Assembly: GCF_011290365.1 (NCBI RefSeq)
Contig: NZ_CP049786.1
Location: 2,232,001 to 2,296,000, forward strand
Reading direction: 5' to 3'
From: Leclercia sp. 29361
GTDB lineage: Bacteria > Pseudomonadota > Gammaproteobacteria > Enterobacterales > Enterobacteriaceae
DNA: 64,000 nucleotides
Positions 23,436 through 32,264 of this stretch are shown here, piece after piece. The first letter of the stretch is position 1; each line of letters opens with the position of its first letter. The translations under genes were made by a program, and so were the position numbers. The notes below the pieces were generated by a model. It did not search any database. It was given only the letters and a program-made list of their open reading frames with translations, and had not been told where the DNA came from.

Positions 23436-25481
23436 ATGTCTGGCACTAATCCCTTTTTCGCAACCAGCCTGCTGCCGTACCAGGCGCCGCATTTTGATCT
23501 GATCGACGACAGCCACTATCGTCCGGCTTTTGACGAGGCTATCCGCCAGAGGCGCGAGGAGATCGCCGCGATCGCCGGGTCTGCGGCGGCACCTGACTTT
23601 ACCAATACCGTGCTGGCGCTGGAGAAGAGCGGCGGTCTGCTGAGCCGGGTAAGCAACGTCTTCTTCGCCATGACCTCGGCGCATACCAATGATTATCTGC
23701 AGCAGTTAGAAGAGGCGATCTCTACCGAACTGGCGGCGCTGGCCAATGATATCTGGCTGAATGATGCGCTCTTCGCCCGGGTTGATGCTGTCTATAATGC
23801 CCGGCAGACGATGGCCCCGGACGCGGAGTCCCTGCGCCTGATTGAGGAGCTGCATCAGCGCTTTATTCTCGCCGGAGCCCGGCTGGGAGCGGCTGAAAAG
23901 CAGGAACTGAAAAGCATCAATACCGAGTCTGCCGCGCTCACCAGCCAGTTTAACCAGCGTCTGCTGGCAGCCGATAAGGCGGGCGGGCTGGTGGTGGATT
24001 ATCCTCATCAACTGGATGGGCTCAGCCAGGCAGAGCTGGCTGCGGCAGCCCAGGCGGCGGCGGATAAAGGGCTCAGCGATCGCTGGTTGATTCCGCTGCT
24101 GAACACCACCCAGCAACCGGCCCTGCAACAGCTGCGCGATCGCCAGACCCGGGAAAATCTGTTTAAAGCGGGCTGGCTGCGTACGCAAAAAAACGATGCC
24201 AACGACACCCGCGAGCTGGTACGGCGTCTGGTTGCGCTGCGGGCGCGTCAGGCGGAACTGCTGGGCTTCGACAGCTATGCCAGCTGGAAAATTGCCGATC
24301 AGATGGCCAAAACTCCCGCCGCTGCGCTGGCGTTTATGCACGGGATTGTCCCAGCTGCGCGCGGGCGCGCACTGCAGGAGCAGGCCGATATCCAGAAGGT
24401 GATTGATGACGAACAGGGCGGGTTTGAGGTACAGGCCTGGGACTGGTCGTTTTACGCCGAGCGCGTGCGGCTGGCGAAGTACGCCCTCGATGAATCGCAG
24501 GTTAAGCCCTATTTTGCCCTCAATCGGGTGCTTACCGACGGCGTCTTCTGGGCGGCGACCCAGCTGTTCGGCATTACCTTTGTCGAGCGAAGCGACATCC
24601 CGGTTTACCATCCTGATGTGCGCGTCTGGGAGATCTTCGACCACCACGGAGAAGGGATGGCGCTGTTTTACGGCGACTTCTTCGCCCGCGACTCCAAAGG
24701 CGGCGGGGCGTGGATGGGGAATTTTGTCGAGCAGTCCCATGAGTTTGGTACGCGTCCGGTGATCTATAACGTCTGCAACTACCAAAAACCGGCGGCAGGC
24801 CAGCCGGCGCTGATCTCCTGGGATGATGTCATCACCCTGTTCCACGAGTTTGGTCATACCCTGCACGGGCTGTTTGCCAGCCAGCGTTACGCCACGCTCT
24901 CCGGCACCAACACACCGCGCGATTTTGTCGAGTTCCCGTCGCAAATCAACGAGCACTGGGCCAGCCATCCACAGGTCTTTGCCCACTATGCCCGCCACTA
25001 TGAAACCGGGGAGCCGATGCCAGACGCCCTGCGGGAGAAAATGCTCAGCGCCACCCAGTTTAATAAAGGCTATGACATGACCGAGCTGCTCAGCGCCGCG
25101 CTGCTGGACATGAACTGGCACGGATTAACCGCCAACGAAGCGCCAGAGGATGTCGAGGCCTTTGAAACCGCAGCCCTGGAGCGGGAACAACTCCATCTCG
25201 CCGCCGTACCGCCGCGCTATCGCAGCAGCTACTTTGCCCATATCTTCGGTGGCGGTTATGCGGCGGGCTATTACGCCTATCTGTGGACGCAAATGCTGGC
25301 CGATGACGGCTATCAGTGGTTCGTGGAAGAGGGCGGACTGAACCGTGAAAACGGACAGAAATTCCGCGAGGCGATTTTGTCCCGTGGGAATAGCAGTGAT
25401 TTAGCGGAACTTTATCGCCAGTGGCGCGGGCATAATCCGCAGATTGAGCCGATGCTGGTGAATCGTGGGTTGAGTGCGTAA
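23436..25481 (+). CDS. dcp: Peptidyl-dipeptidase Dcp
   Basis: 681 residues, exactly the E. coli length. M3-family zinc peptidase: the HEFGH motif in ITLFHEFGHTLHGLF binds zinc, with the third ligand downstream in FVEFPSQINEHW. It removes C-terminal dipeptides from oligopeptides in the cytoplasm. The ATG at 23436 has an AGGAG box 6 nt before it; 44 codons in frame upstream are not family-like. It ends at a clear terminator. Confidence 0.95.
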   Translation: MSGTNPFFATSLLPYQAPHFDLIDDSHYRPAFDEAIRQRREEIAAIAGSAAAPDFTNTVLALEKSGGLLSRVSNVFFAMTSAHTNDYLQQLEEAISTELAALANDIWLNDALFARVDAVYNARQTMAPDAESLRLIEELHQRFILAGARLGAAEKQELKSINTESAALTSQFNQRLLAADKAGGLVVDYPHQLDGLSQAELAAAAQAAADKGLSDRWLIPLLNTTQQPALQQLRDRQTRENLFKAGWLRTQKNDANDTRELVRRLVALRARQAELLGFDSYASWKIADQMAKTPAAALAFMHGIVPAARGRALQEQADIQKVIDDEQGGFEVQAWDWSFYAERVRLAKYALDESQVKPYFALNRVLTDGVFWAATQLFGITFVERSDIPVYHPDVRVWEIFDHHGEGMALFYGDFFARDSKGGGAWMGNFVEQSHEFGTRPVIYNVCNYQKPAAGQPALISWDDVITLFHEFGHTLHGLFASQRYATLSGTNTPRDFVEFPSQINEHWASHPQVFAHYARHYETGEPMPDALREKMLSATQFNKGYDMTELLSAALLDMNWHGLTANEAPEDVEAFETAALEREQLHLAAVPPRYRSSYFAHIFGGGYAAGYYAYLWTQMLADDGYQWFVEEGGLNRENGQKFREAILSRGNSSDLAELYRQWRGHNPQIEPMLVNRGLSA

Positions 25482-25505
25482 GGGATTTTTTCAGGCTGGA
25501 AAAAG

Positions 25506-25530
25506 AACCGGGCGAGATGCCCGGTTTTTT
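25506..25530 (+). terminator. Rho-independent terminator after dcp
   Basis: ACCGGGC-GAGAT-GCCCGGT followed by a T-run, 25 bp past the dcp stop. Confidence 0.9.
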
Positions 25531-25925
25531 GACCGATTTTTTCTTCCCCAAAACTCCTCCCCAAAATGAATCCTTAATCACTACCACTATCGAACTGGCG
25601 GTAAAACAAGCCTGATGAAAGAGGGGACATACCACGCCTGCCCCTGCATAGTAACGAGTGAGACGATTAAATATGCGCTGTAAGCAATTGTTGATTTGCA
25701 TAGAAATTAACCTCAGACGGATTTGAGGACTCACCCATGACTAAATTCACCAAAGAGCTAATGGCCATACATTTTCGCGCTAAGCAGGAAGGCCTGACGC
25801 CGCATACTATCAGCCCTCACTTTTATTCAAAACCCGGCTCAATTGCAGGACTTTATTGTTTCTATTGTCTTGTCATCAAGTCTGAGATATTTGATGATAT
25901 AGGCATTGTTTCTGTAGGGGTTTTT
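25531..25925. other. About 400 bp without a supported gene
   Basis: The frame from an ATG at 25737 (with a GAGG box) runs into the next gene, but its 63 codons resemble nothing and precede a normal signal peptide with its own start. It may be the remnant of another gene. From here to about 29 kb the DNA is more AT-rich than the core. Confidence 0.5.
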
Positions 25926-26564
25926 ATGAAGCGCGTCGCTTATATTATTACAGGATTAATTTTCAGCTCATATAGCATTGCCGGTGGCGAGTTGATGGTT
26001 AATAATTCGCCGCTTACGCTGATTCTTAATGACGGGAATCAGGCAAATGTTTCAACCTGTACCGATTTTGTGGCTCTACGCATGGCAGGTAAGCAAGTGA
26101 AGGAGCTCCCAGGGCTTTCAGATCCTGATTTCCATGATGCCAAATCTGCCTTGTTTGGCTGCTGGCTCAATGCGTATGTCATTAAACATGGCATGATGAC
26201 AGTTAATGCCGCAGCGCCTGACCTGCCTACCGTACTGAAGCATTTCCCGGCTAATGCGGCCTTTGTCGTTAGTGATTATGAAGCGAAGACAATACAACGC
26301 GACTTTTCCAATAAAACGATTCAGGACTTTACACCCGATCTGACTTATAACGACGATCAGGCGGTTTCGACGGTACAAGATACGGGCTACAGAGTAAAAG
26401 ATTATTATTCTTATTTAGACAACAATGGCAATCAGCTAAATGTGTTGGCGCTGGTGGGGTATTCATTAAGCGGCACTGCAGGTAGCAAGACATTCTGGCG
26501 AATTGACGATACCAGCCAGCCAATATGGAAAGTTACTATGCTTGATGAAAACAGCCCCCTGTAA
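25926..26564 (+). CDS. Exported protein of unknown function
   Basis: 212 residues. The N-terminus MKRVAYIITGLIFSSYSIAG is a Sec signal peptide. The mature protein has two cysteines (STCTDFVAL and FGCWLNAYV) that could form a periplasmic disulfide, and many Asn/Asp-rich turns (DYYSYLDNNGNQLNVLAL). I do not recognise the family. A TAGGGG box lies before the start. A terminator follows directly. Low GC and absence from the E. coli locus suggest an accessory gene. Confidence 0.65.
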   Translation: MKRVAYIITGLIFSSYSIAGGELMVNNSPLTLILNDGNQANVSTCTDFVALRMAGKQVKELPGLSDPDFHDAKSALFGCWLNAYVIKHGMMTVNAAAPDLPTVLKHFPANAAFVVSDYEAKTIQRDFSNKTIQDFTPDLTYNDDQAVSTVQDTGYRVKDYYSYLDNNGNQLNVLALVGYSLSGTAGSKTFWRIDDTSQPIWKVTMLDENSPL

Positions 26565-26571
26565 TGTATGA

Positions 26572-26594
26572 AAGGCGCTCAATGAGCGCCTTTT
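26572..26594 (+). terminator. Terminator after the exported protein gene
   Basis: AAGGCGCTC-AAT-GAGCGCCTT followed by TT, 8 bp past the stop. Confidence 0.8.
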
Positions 26595-26659
26595 GCTCAG
26601 TGACCGCAATACCAAAGCAATTATAAATTCCGTTCAAAATTTATCGATCAGGTCTTAAT

Positions 26660-27040
26660 TTGAAAAAATTCATTGCTATATCAGTGCTAATTTTTGCTAC
26701 CGCATGCCACCATAATTTCAACCAAAGAGAAGATGATTCTGGAAGTAAAATTAAATCGTGCAATGGGTTAGTAAGCATGCAATACCCATACTACCCAGCA
26801 AAAGCTCAGGCGCTTCGGGTCGAAGGGGTGGTAACAGTGTCTTATACAGTCGGTTTTGATGGACATCCAAGAAATGTCCGCATCATTTCAGCTGTACCAA
26901 ACGGTTTTTTTGAAGGAGAAACATTACGTTCGGTGGAAAGGTGGTGTTTACCTCCAAATTTGGAAACTCAGAAAAAAGTCATCACTTTTCGTCTAAATGG
27001 TGGATCATTTGTTGATGAATCTCAGCGCTCCGCCCTGTAG
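26660..27040 (+). CDS. Lipoprotein with a TonB-C-like domain
   Basis: 126 residues from a TTG start. The N-terminus LIFATAC gives a lipidated cysteine near residue 16. The remainder resembles the TonB C-terminal fold: YPAKAQALRVEGVVTVSYTV, then FDGHPRNVRIISAVP and RSVERWCLPP. In TonB this domain touches outer-membrane receptors; single-domain lipoproteins of this type occur in accessory regions and their role is not known. There is no ATG in a suitable place and the ribosome binding site is weak, so the start is tentative. Confidence 0.6.
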   Translation: MKKFIAISVLIFATACHHNFNQREDDSGSKIKSCNGLVSMQYPYYPAKAQALRVEGVVTVSYTVGFDGHPRNVRIISAVPNGFFEGETLRSVERWCLPPNLETQKKVITFRLNGGSFVDESQRSAL

Positions 27041-27606
27041 CTTTATGAAGAAAAATTAACTGAATGATTAAAATTGGGTATGAAATTTCTCTGTGTAAGG
27101 GGGCAGTTACTGTTGGCCGCTGGATCGTTGCTAGTGTCAACACCCTTTTGCCTGTGCCCAATGACTTGATTGAAATCCAGGTCTCGACATTTGAAGATAT
27201 TTTGACCTGTGAGGGCCAGGCCGAACATTCATGCTCTTCAGTCGGCACGAAGATTTGTAATCGGCTTCGTATTACTGGCAACGGACTATGTAGAACGCTG
27301 GCTCTGTCCTGACACTATCTGCAGCGTGGGCATGGACACCCGTATTCTCGAAACATCGGCAGGGTTTGAAATTATCGAGCTGGTCACCGGTAACACAGGA
27401 CAGGTGCTGCTTATCCTTGTTTTCGATTGAACGCAGTTTGCAATACTCAGACGTATGGCGTTAATCATGGATTACAGCGAATCTATCGAGGGCGGGGCGA
27501 AAGAAGTCGAGAATCTGGGTAGGGTAAGGCAGTGTACTAACAAAACCGGGCGCAATGCCCGGCTCTTTTTCCGTATAAGCAGGAATAATCCCTGCCGACG
27601 AAAACT
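27041..27606. other. 566 bp without a convincing gene
   Basis: Two overlapping short frames (27064-27312 and 27209-27430) lack ribosome binding sites and known motifs and could be a frameshifted remnant. The only clear signal is the terminator at 27546. Confidence 0.5.
27546..27570. terminator. Bidirectional terminator downstream of bor
   Basis: CCGGGC-GCAAT-GCCCGG with T5 on the right and AAAA on the left, so it can act on both strands. Confidence 0.75.
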
Positions 27607-27897
27607 TTATTTGGCGCAGTAAACGCGCGCTTCACGCGGCGTATAAATACCAAAGGTAACAACGCCCAGCAGGCCATTCACAAAAGTCTGCTGCACTTCA
27701 GTGCGAACGACTTTGTCTGCACTGCCGCACACCTGAGCTGCGTCGATTTGCTTAGACTGGCCGATACCGCTAACGAAGAAATGGTGCGTTGTGACTTTCT
27801 GTGGCGCGAACGTTGTTCCTTTATTTACCGAAAATGATTGTTGAGCACAGCCGGAAACTGCACCTGCAATCAGCGCTACCATGATTAACTTTTTCAT
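27607..27897 (-). CDS. bor: Bor family lipoprotein
   Basis: 96 residues, close to phage lambda Bor (97) and Iss. Lipobox VSGCAQQ; conserved THHFFVSGIGQ, VQQTFVNGLLG and FGIYTPREARVYC. Bor is an outer-membrane lipoprotein expressed by lambda lysogens that raises serum resistance. The start at 27897 gives the normal signal peptide. No phage genes accompany it here, so it is a stray prophage-derived or domesticated gene within the accessory stretch. Confidence 0.88.
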   Translation of the reverse strand: MKKLIMVALIAGAVSGCAQQSFSVNKGTTFAPQKVTTHHFFVSGIGQSKQIDAAQVCGSADKVVRTEVQQTFVNGLLGVVTFGIYTPREARVYCAK

Positions 27898-28313
27898 AAA
27901 TGACCCTGTTGTTTGTATAATTCGAAAAAATGATGACATGATTAATGAACGCTACATATTAGACCAGTCGAGTGGGAGTTTATTAAGTAGCCAATGGCTA
28001 AAAATTATATGTAATCCCTTTGACATAATCGCAACTTCGGGAACATCTTCTGGCCACGGATGATGGCATGGCAAATGCACTGTATAATTAATCCTAAGGA
28101 TAATCCTAAAGGCACTCTGTTCTTCCACCTCCATACCCGTGCCCTGAACAAACTCTCTACATTGTACGTCACCAGCAAGGCACTGGTGGCGAGGGCATGC
28201 CTGGCCGTTATGAGCGAGGGGAAGTCATACGCTCCATGAGAATTACTCTTTGAAAACGCTGACAAATTATTGTATTTAATATGGACAACAAACTATGCAT
28301 AATAAAGGACGAT
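27898..28313. other. About 415 bp without a supported gene
   Basis: AT-rich, with short frames on both strands only. It holds the bor promoter and the promoter of the next lipoprotein gene. I see no RNA gene or repeat. Confidence 0.5.
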
Positions 28314-28835
28314 ATGAAATTGAATAAAACCCTGATATTAGCAATGATCTCAATTGGACTTACAGGGTGTGCCAAGGTATTACCACTTGATTATGATAAT
28401 TACAATGGAAGTGATGCTGCGACGTTGTATGTTCTTAACCGTGAGGGCAATGTAGGGACCATCTATCTGGGTTCATACACCATGAACAGCAAAGACAATT
28501 GCTACGATATGTCCGATCGCTATGAACTTGACTCTAACGTTTTTCAGGCTAAAGGGAATATAATAGTAAGCAAGGTGAAACCGGATGTTCTGTACTCTGT
28601 ATCGCAGATCAACAGTTCCGGACGATTTATTCAAAGTACTAACTCTTCACTCATTCCAGAAGCCGGGAAATATTACTATATAGTCTCAGGAAACAAGGCT
28701 GTGCAGGTCCCTTCTGACTTCGTTCCTGATGCTTCCGTCAATTCCGATGAAATAGTCAACAAATACAGCAATAATCCGGTCAGATACTGGAATGTTAAAA
28801 AAATCTGCAGTCGCCCGTTCTGGAAGATTGGCTGA
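28314..28835 (+). CDS. Lipoprotein of unknown function
   Basis: 173 residues. The start at 28314 has an AAAGGA box; the signal ends in the lipobox LTGCAKVLP. The mature domain has repeated beta-like segments (ATLYVLNREGNVGTIYLGSY, KYYYIVSGN) and two further cysteines (DNCYDM, KKICSRP). I do not recognise it. A surface or periplasmic role follows only from lipidation. The low GC fits an accessory gene. Confidence 0.65.
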   Translation: MKLNKTLILAMISIGLTGCAKVLPLDYDNYNGSDAATLYVLNREGNVGTIYLGSYTMNSKDNCYDMSDRYELDSNVFQAKGNIIVSKVKPDVLYSVSQINSSGRFIQSTNSSLIPEAGKYYYIVSGNKAVQVPSDFVPDASVNSDEIVNKYSNNPVRYWNVKKICSRPFWKIG

Positions 28836-28886
28836 TTCAAAAACCATTGCTTAGCTATGATCAATTTTCCGATAAATCGCGCGACA

Positions 28887-30080
28887 TCAACGGTGCTGGA
28901 TCAATTGCTCAGCAATATGTCGTTTCCAGAGCACCACGGAAATTGCTGAAATGCACAGGGTTATAATAGCGGAAATAAGCAGCATACCGGATATGCCATA
29001 TTTTTCTATCAGCATGGCATAGACACCCGGAGCAAGCGCCGCGAGGAAAAAGCCCGGTGACAGCAATACGCCTGTTCTTCGGGCGTACTGCTGCGGTTCA
29101 AACAAGGCGAGCGGAAGGAGGGCCTTCACAATCGTGCTCAGGCCGTTTACGGCACCGTAAACCAGTACAAAGGAGATGGCAGCCAGGGGAGTCGTGCTAC
29201 CCATCAGGCCAGCAAGAAAACAGAGTGGCAAGAGGATGCCGATAATAAGGTTAAGGTTTAGCGCGGAGATGCGCGCACCGGCGATGACATCCAGAAGACG
29301 GGCGGTGACCTGTCCCAGACCCCAGAGCATGCCAGCCAGTGCAGGCAGCCCAAACGCGGTCAGTATGCGGGGAAACTGTGTCGATACGCCGGTCGAGACA
29401 AAACTGAGCAACGCAATCAGGGCCGCATACCACAGGCCGCTGATGAACGCTTTTCGACTCTCCACTTCCCTTGTCGTCGCAATTGTGAGCCGATCGGTAG
29501 TGGGCGGTGATACCGGATCGCCTGTCGGAACGGCGTACAGAAAGAGCAGGCTTACCAGGCCCGCACAACCGTAAACGATGAGGGCATGTCGCCAGTCGGT
29601 GAAATGTAACAGGGCATCGCCTATCGGCCAGAACGCTGCTGAAGCCAGACCGCCGAGCAGGGTAATGTGAGAGATTGTCCGCCGGGCGCCTGTACCTGCG
29701 GTTTCCACCAGCATGGCAAACGCGGCGTCATAAAGGGAAAGCCGCATACCGATGCCCGTCAGCACCCATATCGCAATCCACGTTGTGCTGGTATGAACAA
29801 AAGCCATAAGAAAACAGCCGACAATAATAGCGAGGGTACCCGTCATCATCATCGCGCGTCCGCCGATGCGGGCCATGACATGACCTGTGAGCGGCGAAAC
29901 CAGCCCCATAACCAGCATGGCGACAGTCAAACCGGAGAAAGTCATCACAGGCGTCCAGCCCCTCTCCGCCATGATGGCATTCCCTAGCGCTCCGGGCATA
30001 TAAAACGTAATCCCCCAGTTGATAAGCTGCGTCATGCCGATGCAAAAAACGATGCGGCCTGACAGAGTTCCGTTTTTCAA
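28887..30080 (-). CDS. MFS transporter
   Basis: 397 residues with 12 predicted helices. Start MKNGTLSGRIVFCIGMTQLINWGITFYMPG; the helix 2-3 loop GHVMARIGGRAMMM is a weakened MFS motif A. The class resembles putative efflux or small-molecule carriers of the YbfB/YcxA kind; the substrate is unknown. Its ATG overlaps the stop of the GNAT gene by 4 bp, so the two form an operon, and both diverge from the LysR gene at 30703, their likely regulator. Confidence 0.82.
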   Translation of the reverse strand: MKNGTLSGRIVFCIGMTQLINWGITFYMPGALGNAIMAERGWTPVMTFSGLTVAMLVMGLVSPLTGHVMARIGGRAMMMTGTLAIIVGCFLMAFVHTSTTWIAIWVLTGIGMRLSLYDAAFAMLVETAGTGARRTISHITLLGGLASAAFWPIGDALLHFTDWRHALIVYGCAGLVSLLFLYAVPTGDPVSPPTTDRLTIATTREVESRKAFISGLWYAALIALLSFVSTGVSTQFPRILTAFGLPALAGMLWGLGQVTARLLDVIAGARISALNLNLIIGILLPLCFLAGLMGSTTPLAAISFVLVYGAVNGLSTIVKALLPLALFEPQQYARRTGVLLSPGFFLAALAPGVYAMLIEKYGISGMLLISAIITLCISAISVVLWKRHIAEQLIQHR

Positions 30081-30604
30081 TATTGTCTCTCCGGAAGCGT
30101 GGCATCGCCCTGTCCGAGCGTGCGCTGCAGGAGGACCGTATCAAGCCAACGTCCGTGTTTGAATCCGACCGATCTGAGTGTGCCCGTCATGCTGAAGCCT
30201 GCGCCACTATGCAGGGCAATAGAGGGGTCATTCTCGCTGTTACCCACTATGGCCACGAGCTGACGAAAACCCTGTGTTTCTGCCCAGGTTATCGCATGGG
30301 TTAATAGCCGCTTGCCGATACCCCGGCCCAGAAACGTAGGATCGATATATATCGAGTCTTCCAGGGTTAAGCGATATGCAGGTCGTTCCCGGTAAAAGGA
30401 GAGATAGCAATATCCGCAGACCTGGCCTTCATCAATCGCTACGAGCCAAATCAATCCTGCAGCACGTACCTTTTTCAGGCGATTTGCCATTTCAGCGATA
30501 TCTGGTGGGGTGGTTTCAAAGCTGGCAGTGCCATGTAATACGTGATAAGCATAAATCTGTTGAATGGCAGGAATATGTTGTTCGTCGGCTTCAATTATTT
30601 TCAC
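30077..30604 (-). CDS. GNAT N-acetyltransferase, phosphinothricin/methionine-sulfone type
   Basis: 175 residues from a GTG start preceded by GAGGAG. The order KIIEADEQHIPAIQQIYAYH, FETTPPD, then the acetyl-CoA loop FLGRGIGKRLL and the late GFKHGRWLDTVLLQR is that of the Pat/Bar/YncA group, which acetylate the amine of phosphinothricin, methionine sulfone or similar toxic amino-acid analogues. An ATG 24 nt upstream would overlap the ribosome binding site. It is co-transcribed with an MFS carrier; together they could detoxify and export an amino-acid analogue. Confidence 0.85.
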   Translation of the reverse strand: MKIIEADEQHIPAIQQIYAYHVLHGTASFETTPPDIAEMANRLKKVRAAGLIWLVAIDEGQVCGYCYLSFYRERPAYRLTLEDSIYIDPTFLGRGIGKRLLTHAITWAETQGFRQLVAIVGNSENDPSIALHSGAGFSMTGTLRSVGFKHGRWLDTVLLQRTLGQGDATLPERQY

Positions 30605-30702
30605 TGGTACAACTCCTCTTCTAATCATAAAAAGAGCCTAATCCCGATGAATAATTTCAGACAGACCGTGGAGCTTATCTGCGGCATAAGGAAAACTTTG
30701 AG

Positions 30703-31605
30703 ATGGCAACCCTTAACCTCGATCACCTTGTGACCTTCAGGATGGTCATCAGCCGGGGGAGTTTCTCCGGGGCGGCTGAAGCGCTTGGAATATCGCAACC
30801 CGCCGTCAGTCTGCAGATAAGACAACTGGAGCAGGTGTTTCAGGTTCGGCTTATTGAGCGAACCAGCCGGGGAATAAAGCCCACGCCTGCTGGCATGACT
30901 CTCTCTGAGCATTCCATGAAAATTGATGCAGCCGTCGGCGCTGCTGTTGAATCAGTATCCCTGCATTCGGACGAAATCACTGGCACAGTTGTTGTCGGGA
31001 CAGGCGCAACGGCCTGCATTCACCTGCTGCCGCCCTTACTGCAACAGTTGCGACTCCGCCATCCTCTGTTGAAAGTGGATGTCCGCACAGGCAATACGTC
31101 AGATATCGTGCGGGGCGTGGAAGAAAATCGTATCGATATTGGTCTGGTTACACTACCGGCAGCAGGCAAATGCCTGAGCGTTAGCCCCTTGGGCACGGAT
31201 GAGTTTGTGGTGATCATGGAAAAAGATCTCTCCGGGCGGAGCGCAAAAGCGCTTTCTCCGGACGACCTGTTGCCGCTGCCATTGATTATCTTTGAGCCCG
31301 GAAGCGGAACCCGTTCCCTGATTGATGAGTGGTTCCGCGATGCCGGATATGCTGCCCGCCCTGTAATGGAGCTTGGCAGCATTGAAGCTATTAAACGGAT
31401 GGTTCGTGCTGGGCTGGGTTACAGTATCGTTCCTCGCATGGCAGTCGACGTCATGGAAGAACGAGAGGGGCTTAGCCTGCATTCGATGGTCCCCCCGCAT
31501 TATCGCACTCTCGGAACGATCATGCGGGAGGACAGGATTGTCAGCAGAGGGATCAACGAGGTCTTGAAACAGTTACAATGTGGTTTCGCCAAAGATAAGA
31601 GCTAA
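30703..31605 (+). CDS. LysR-family transcription regulator
   Basis: 300 residues. The helix-turn-helix is at about 18-45 (GSFSGAAEALGISQPAVSLQIRQLEQ), followed by the LysR substrate-binding domain with two lobes (GTVVVGTGATACIHLLPP onward). It lies divergent to the GNAT-MFS operon with a 98 bp shared promoter region, the classic arrangement for control of that operon. The ligand is unknown. Confidence 0.88.
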   Translation: MATLNLDHLVTFRMVISRGSFSGAAEALGISQPAVSLQIRQLEQVFQVRLIERTSRGIKPTPAGMTLSEHSMKIDAAVGAAVESVSLHSDEITGTVVVGTGATACIHLLPPLLQQLRLRHPLLKVDVRTGNTSDIVRGVEENRIDIGLVTLPAAGKCLSVSPLGTDEFVVIMEKDLSGRSAKALSPDDLLPLPLIIFEPGSGTRSLIDEWFRDAGYAARPVMELGSIEAIKRMVRAGLGYSIVPRMAVDVMEEREGLSLHSMVPPHYRTLGTIMREDRIVSRGINEVLKQLQCGFAKDKS

Positions 31606-31635
31606 TCTTGCATGTTTTTGCCCAAACAATAAGCT

Positions 31636-31968
31636 ATGGACACCATAATGGATTTCTCCCCTCTACTGCACGCCTTAGCCGCCGTAACTCTCCAGTGCCT
31701 CTGCGGCCTCAGACTGGGCAAATGGGGCATCGGCGGAGCAATGGGCTGTCTGTGGTTTATCGCCCGGGAACAGACTCAGGCGGAATACCGCTGGATCGCC
31801 CTGTTTGGTCACGGCAAGCGCGCCAACATGCCGTGGTGGGGCGGGTTTGACTGGCAGGTCTGGAACCTGGCCAGCCTGCTCGACTGGCTGGTGCCGGTCG
31901 CGGCCTGCACAGTCGTCTGGCTTGTTGCGCGTTATCGGACATCGTCCACCAGCTCAAACCTCGTTTAA
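31636..31968 (+). CDS. Small membrane protein of unknown function
   Basis: 110 residues. Hydrophobic stretches at about 10-45 and 78-98 (LLDWLVPVAACTVVWLVARY) separate a charged loop with YRWIALFGHGKRANMPWWGG. I do not recognise the family. The ribosome binding site is weak and a start at the second ATG (31648) is possible. It is 30 bp after the LysR gene and may be co-transcribed. Confidence 0.5.
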   Translation: MDTIMDFSPLLHALAAVTLQCLCGLRLGKWGIGGAMGCLWFIAREQTQAEYRWIALFGHGKRANMPWWGGFDWQVWNLASLLDWLVPVAACTVVWLVARYRTSSTSSNLV

Positions 31969-32071
31969 CCTTCATTTATCTTGCTCATGCTAACCTGGTC
32001 AGGATCCGCAGCCCGGTATGGAATACCGGGTCCGTAGATATCAAAATACAAATCTATCCATGCAAGCATTT

Positions 32072-32098
32072 ACCGCCAGTCTCTGGCGGTTTTTTTTT
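32072..32098 (+). terminator. Rho-independent terminator
   Basis: ACCGCCAG-TCT-CTGGCGGT followed by eight or more T residues, about 105 bp after the membrane protein gene. Confidence 0.9.
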
Positions 32099-32264
32099 GT
32101 CTTTCGCTCAACATGAATTTTTTTCATCACCCATGAATTTTTCTCGTTTGCCGGGAGGCGGGCGCTATGACATCTTTTGGACATATAGCCATCCAGAAGG
32201 CTAAAGTTCACATAATGAATTATCACTGTCGGCAATTACCTGGCGACAGTTAAAGGAGATAAGC

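Noticed and set aside
25737..25925. N-terminal extension of the exported protein from an earlier ATG.
   Set aside because: It would bury a normal Sec signal peptide that has its own start codon.
27064..27430. Two overlapping short frames after the TonB-C lipoprotein gene.
   Set aside because: No ribosome binding site, no recognisable domain, and inconsistent composition; listed as empty DNA.
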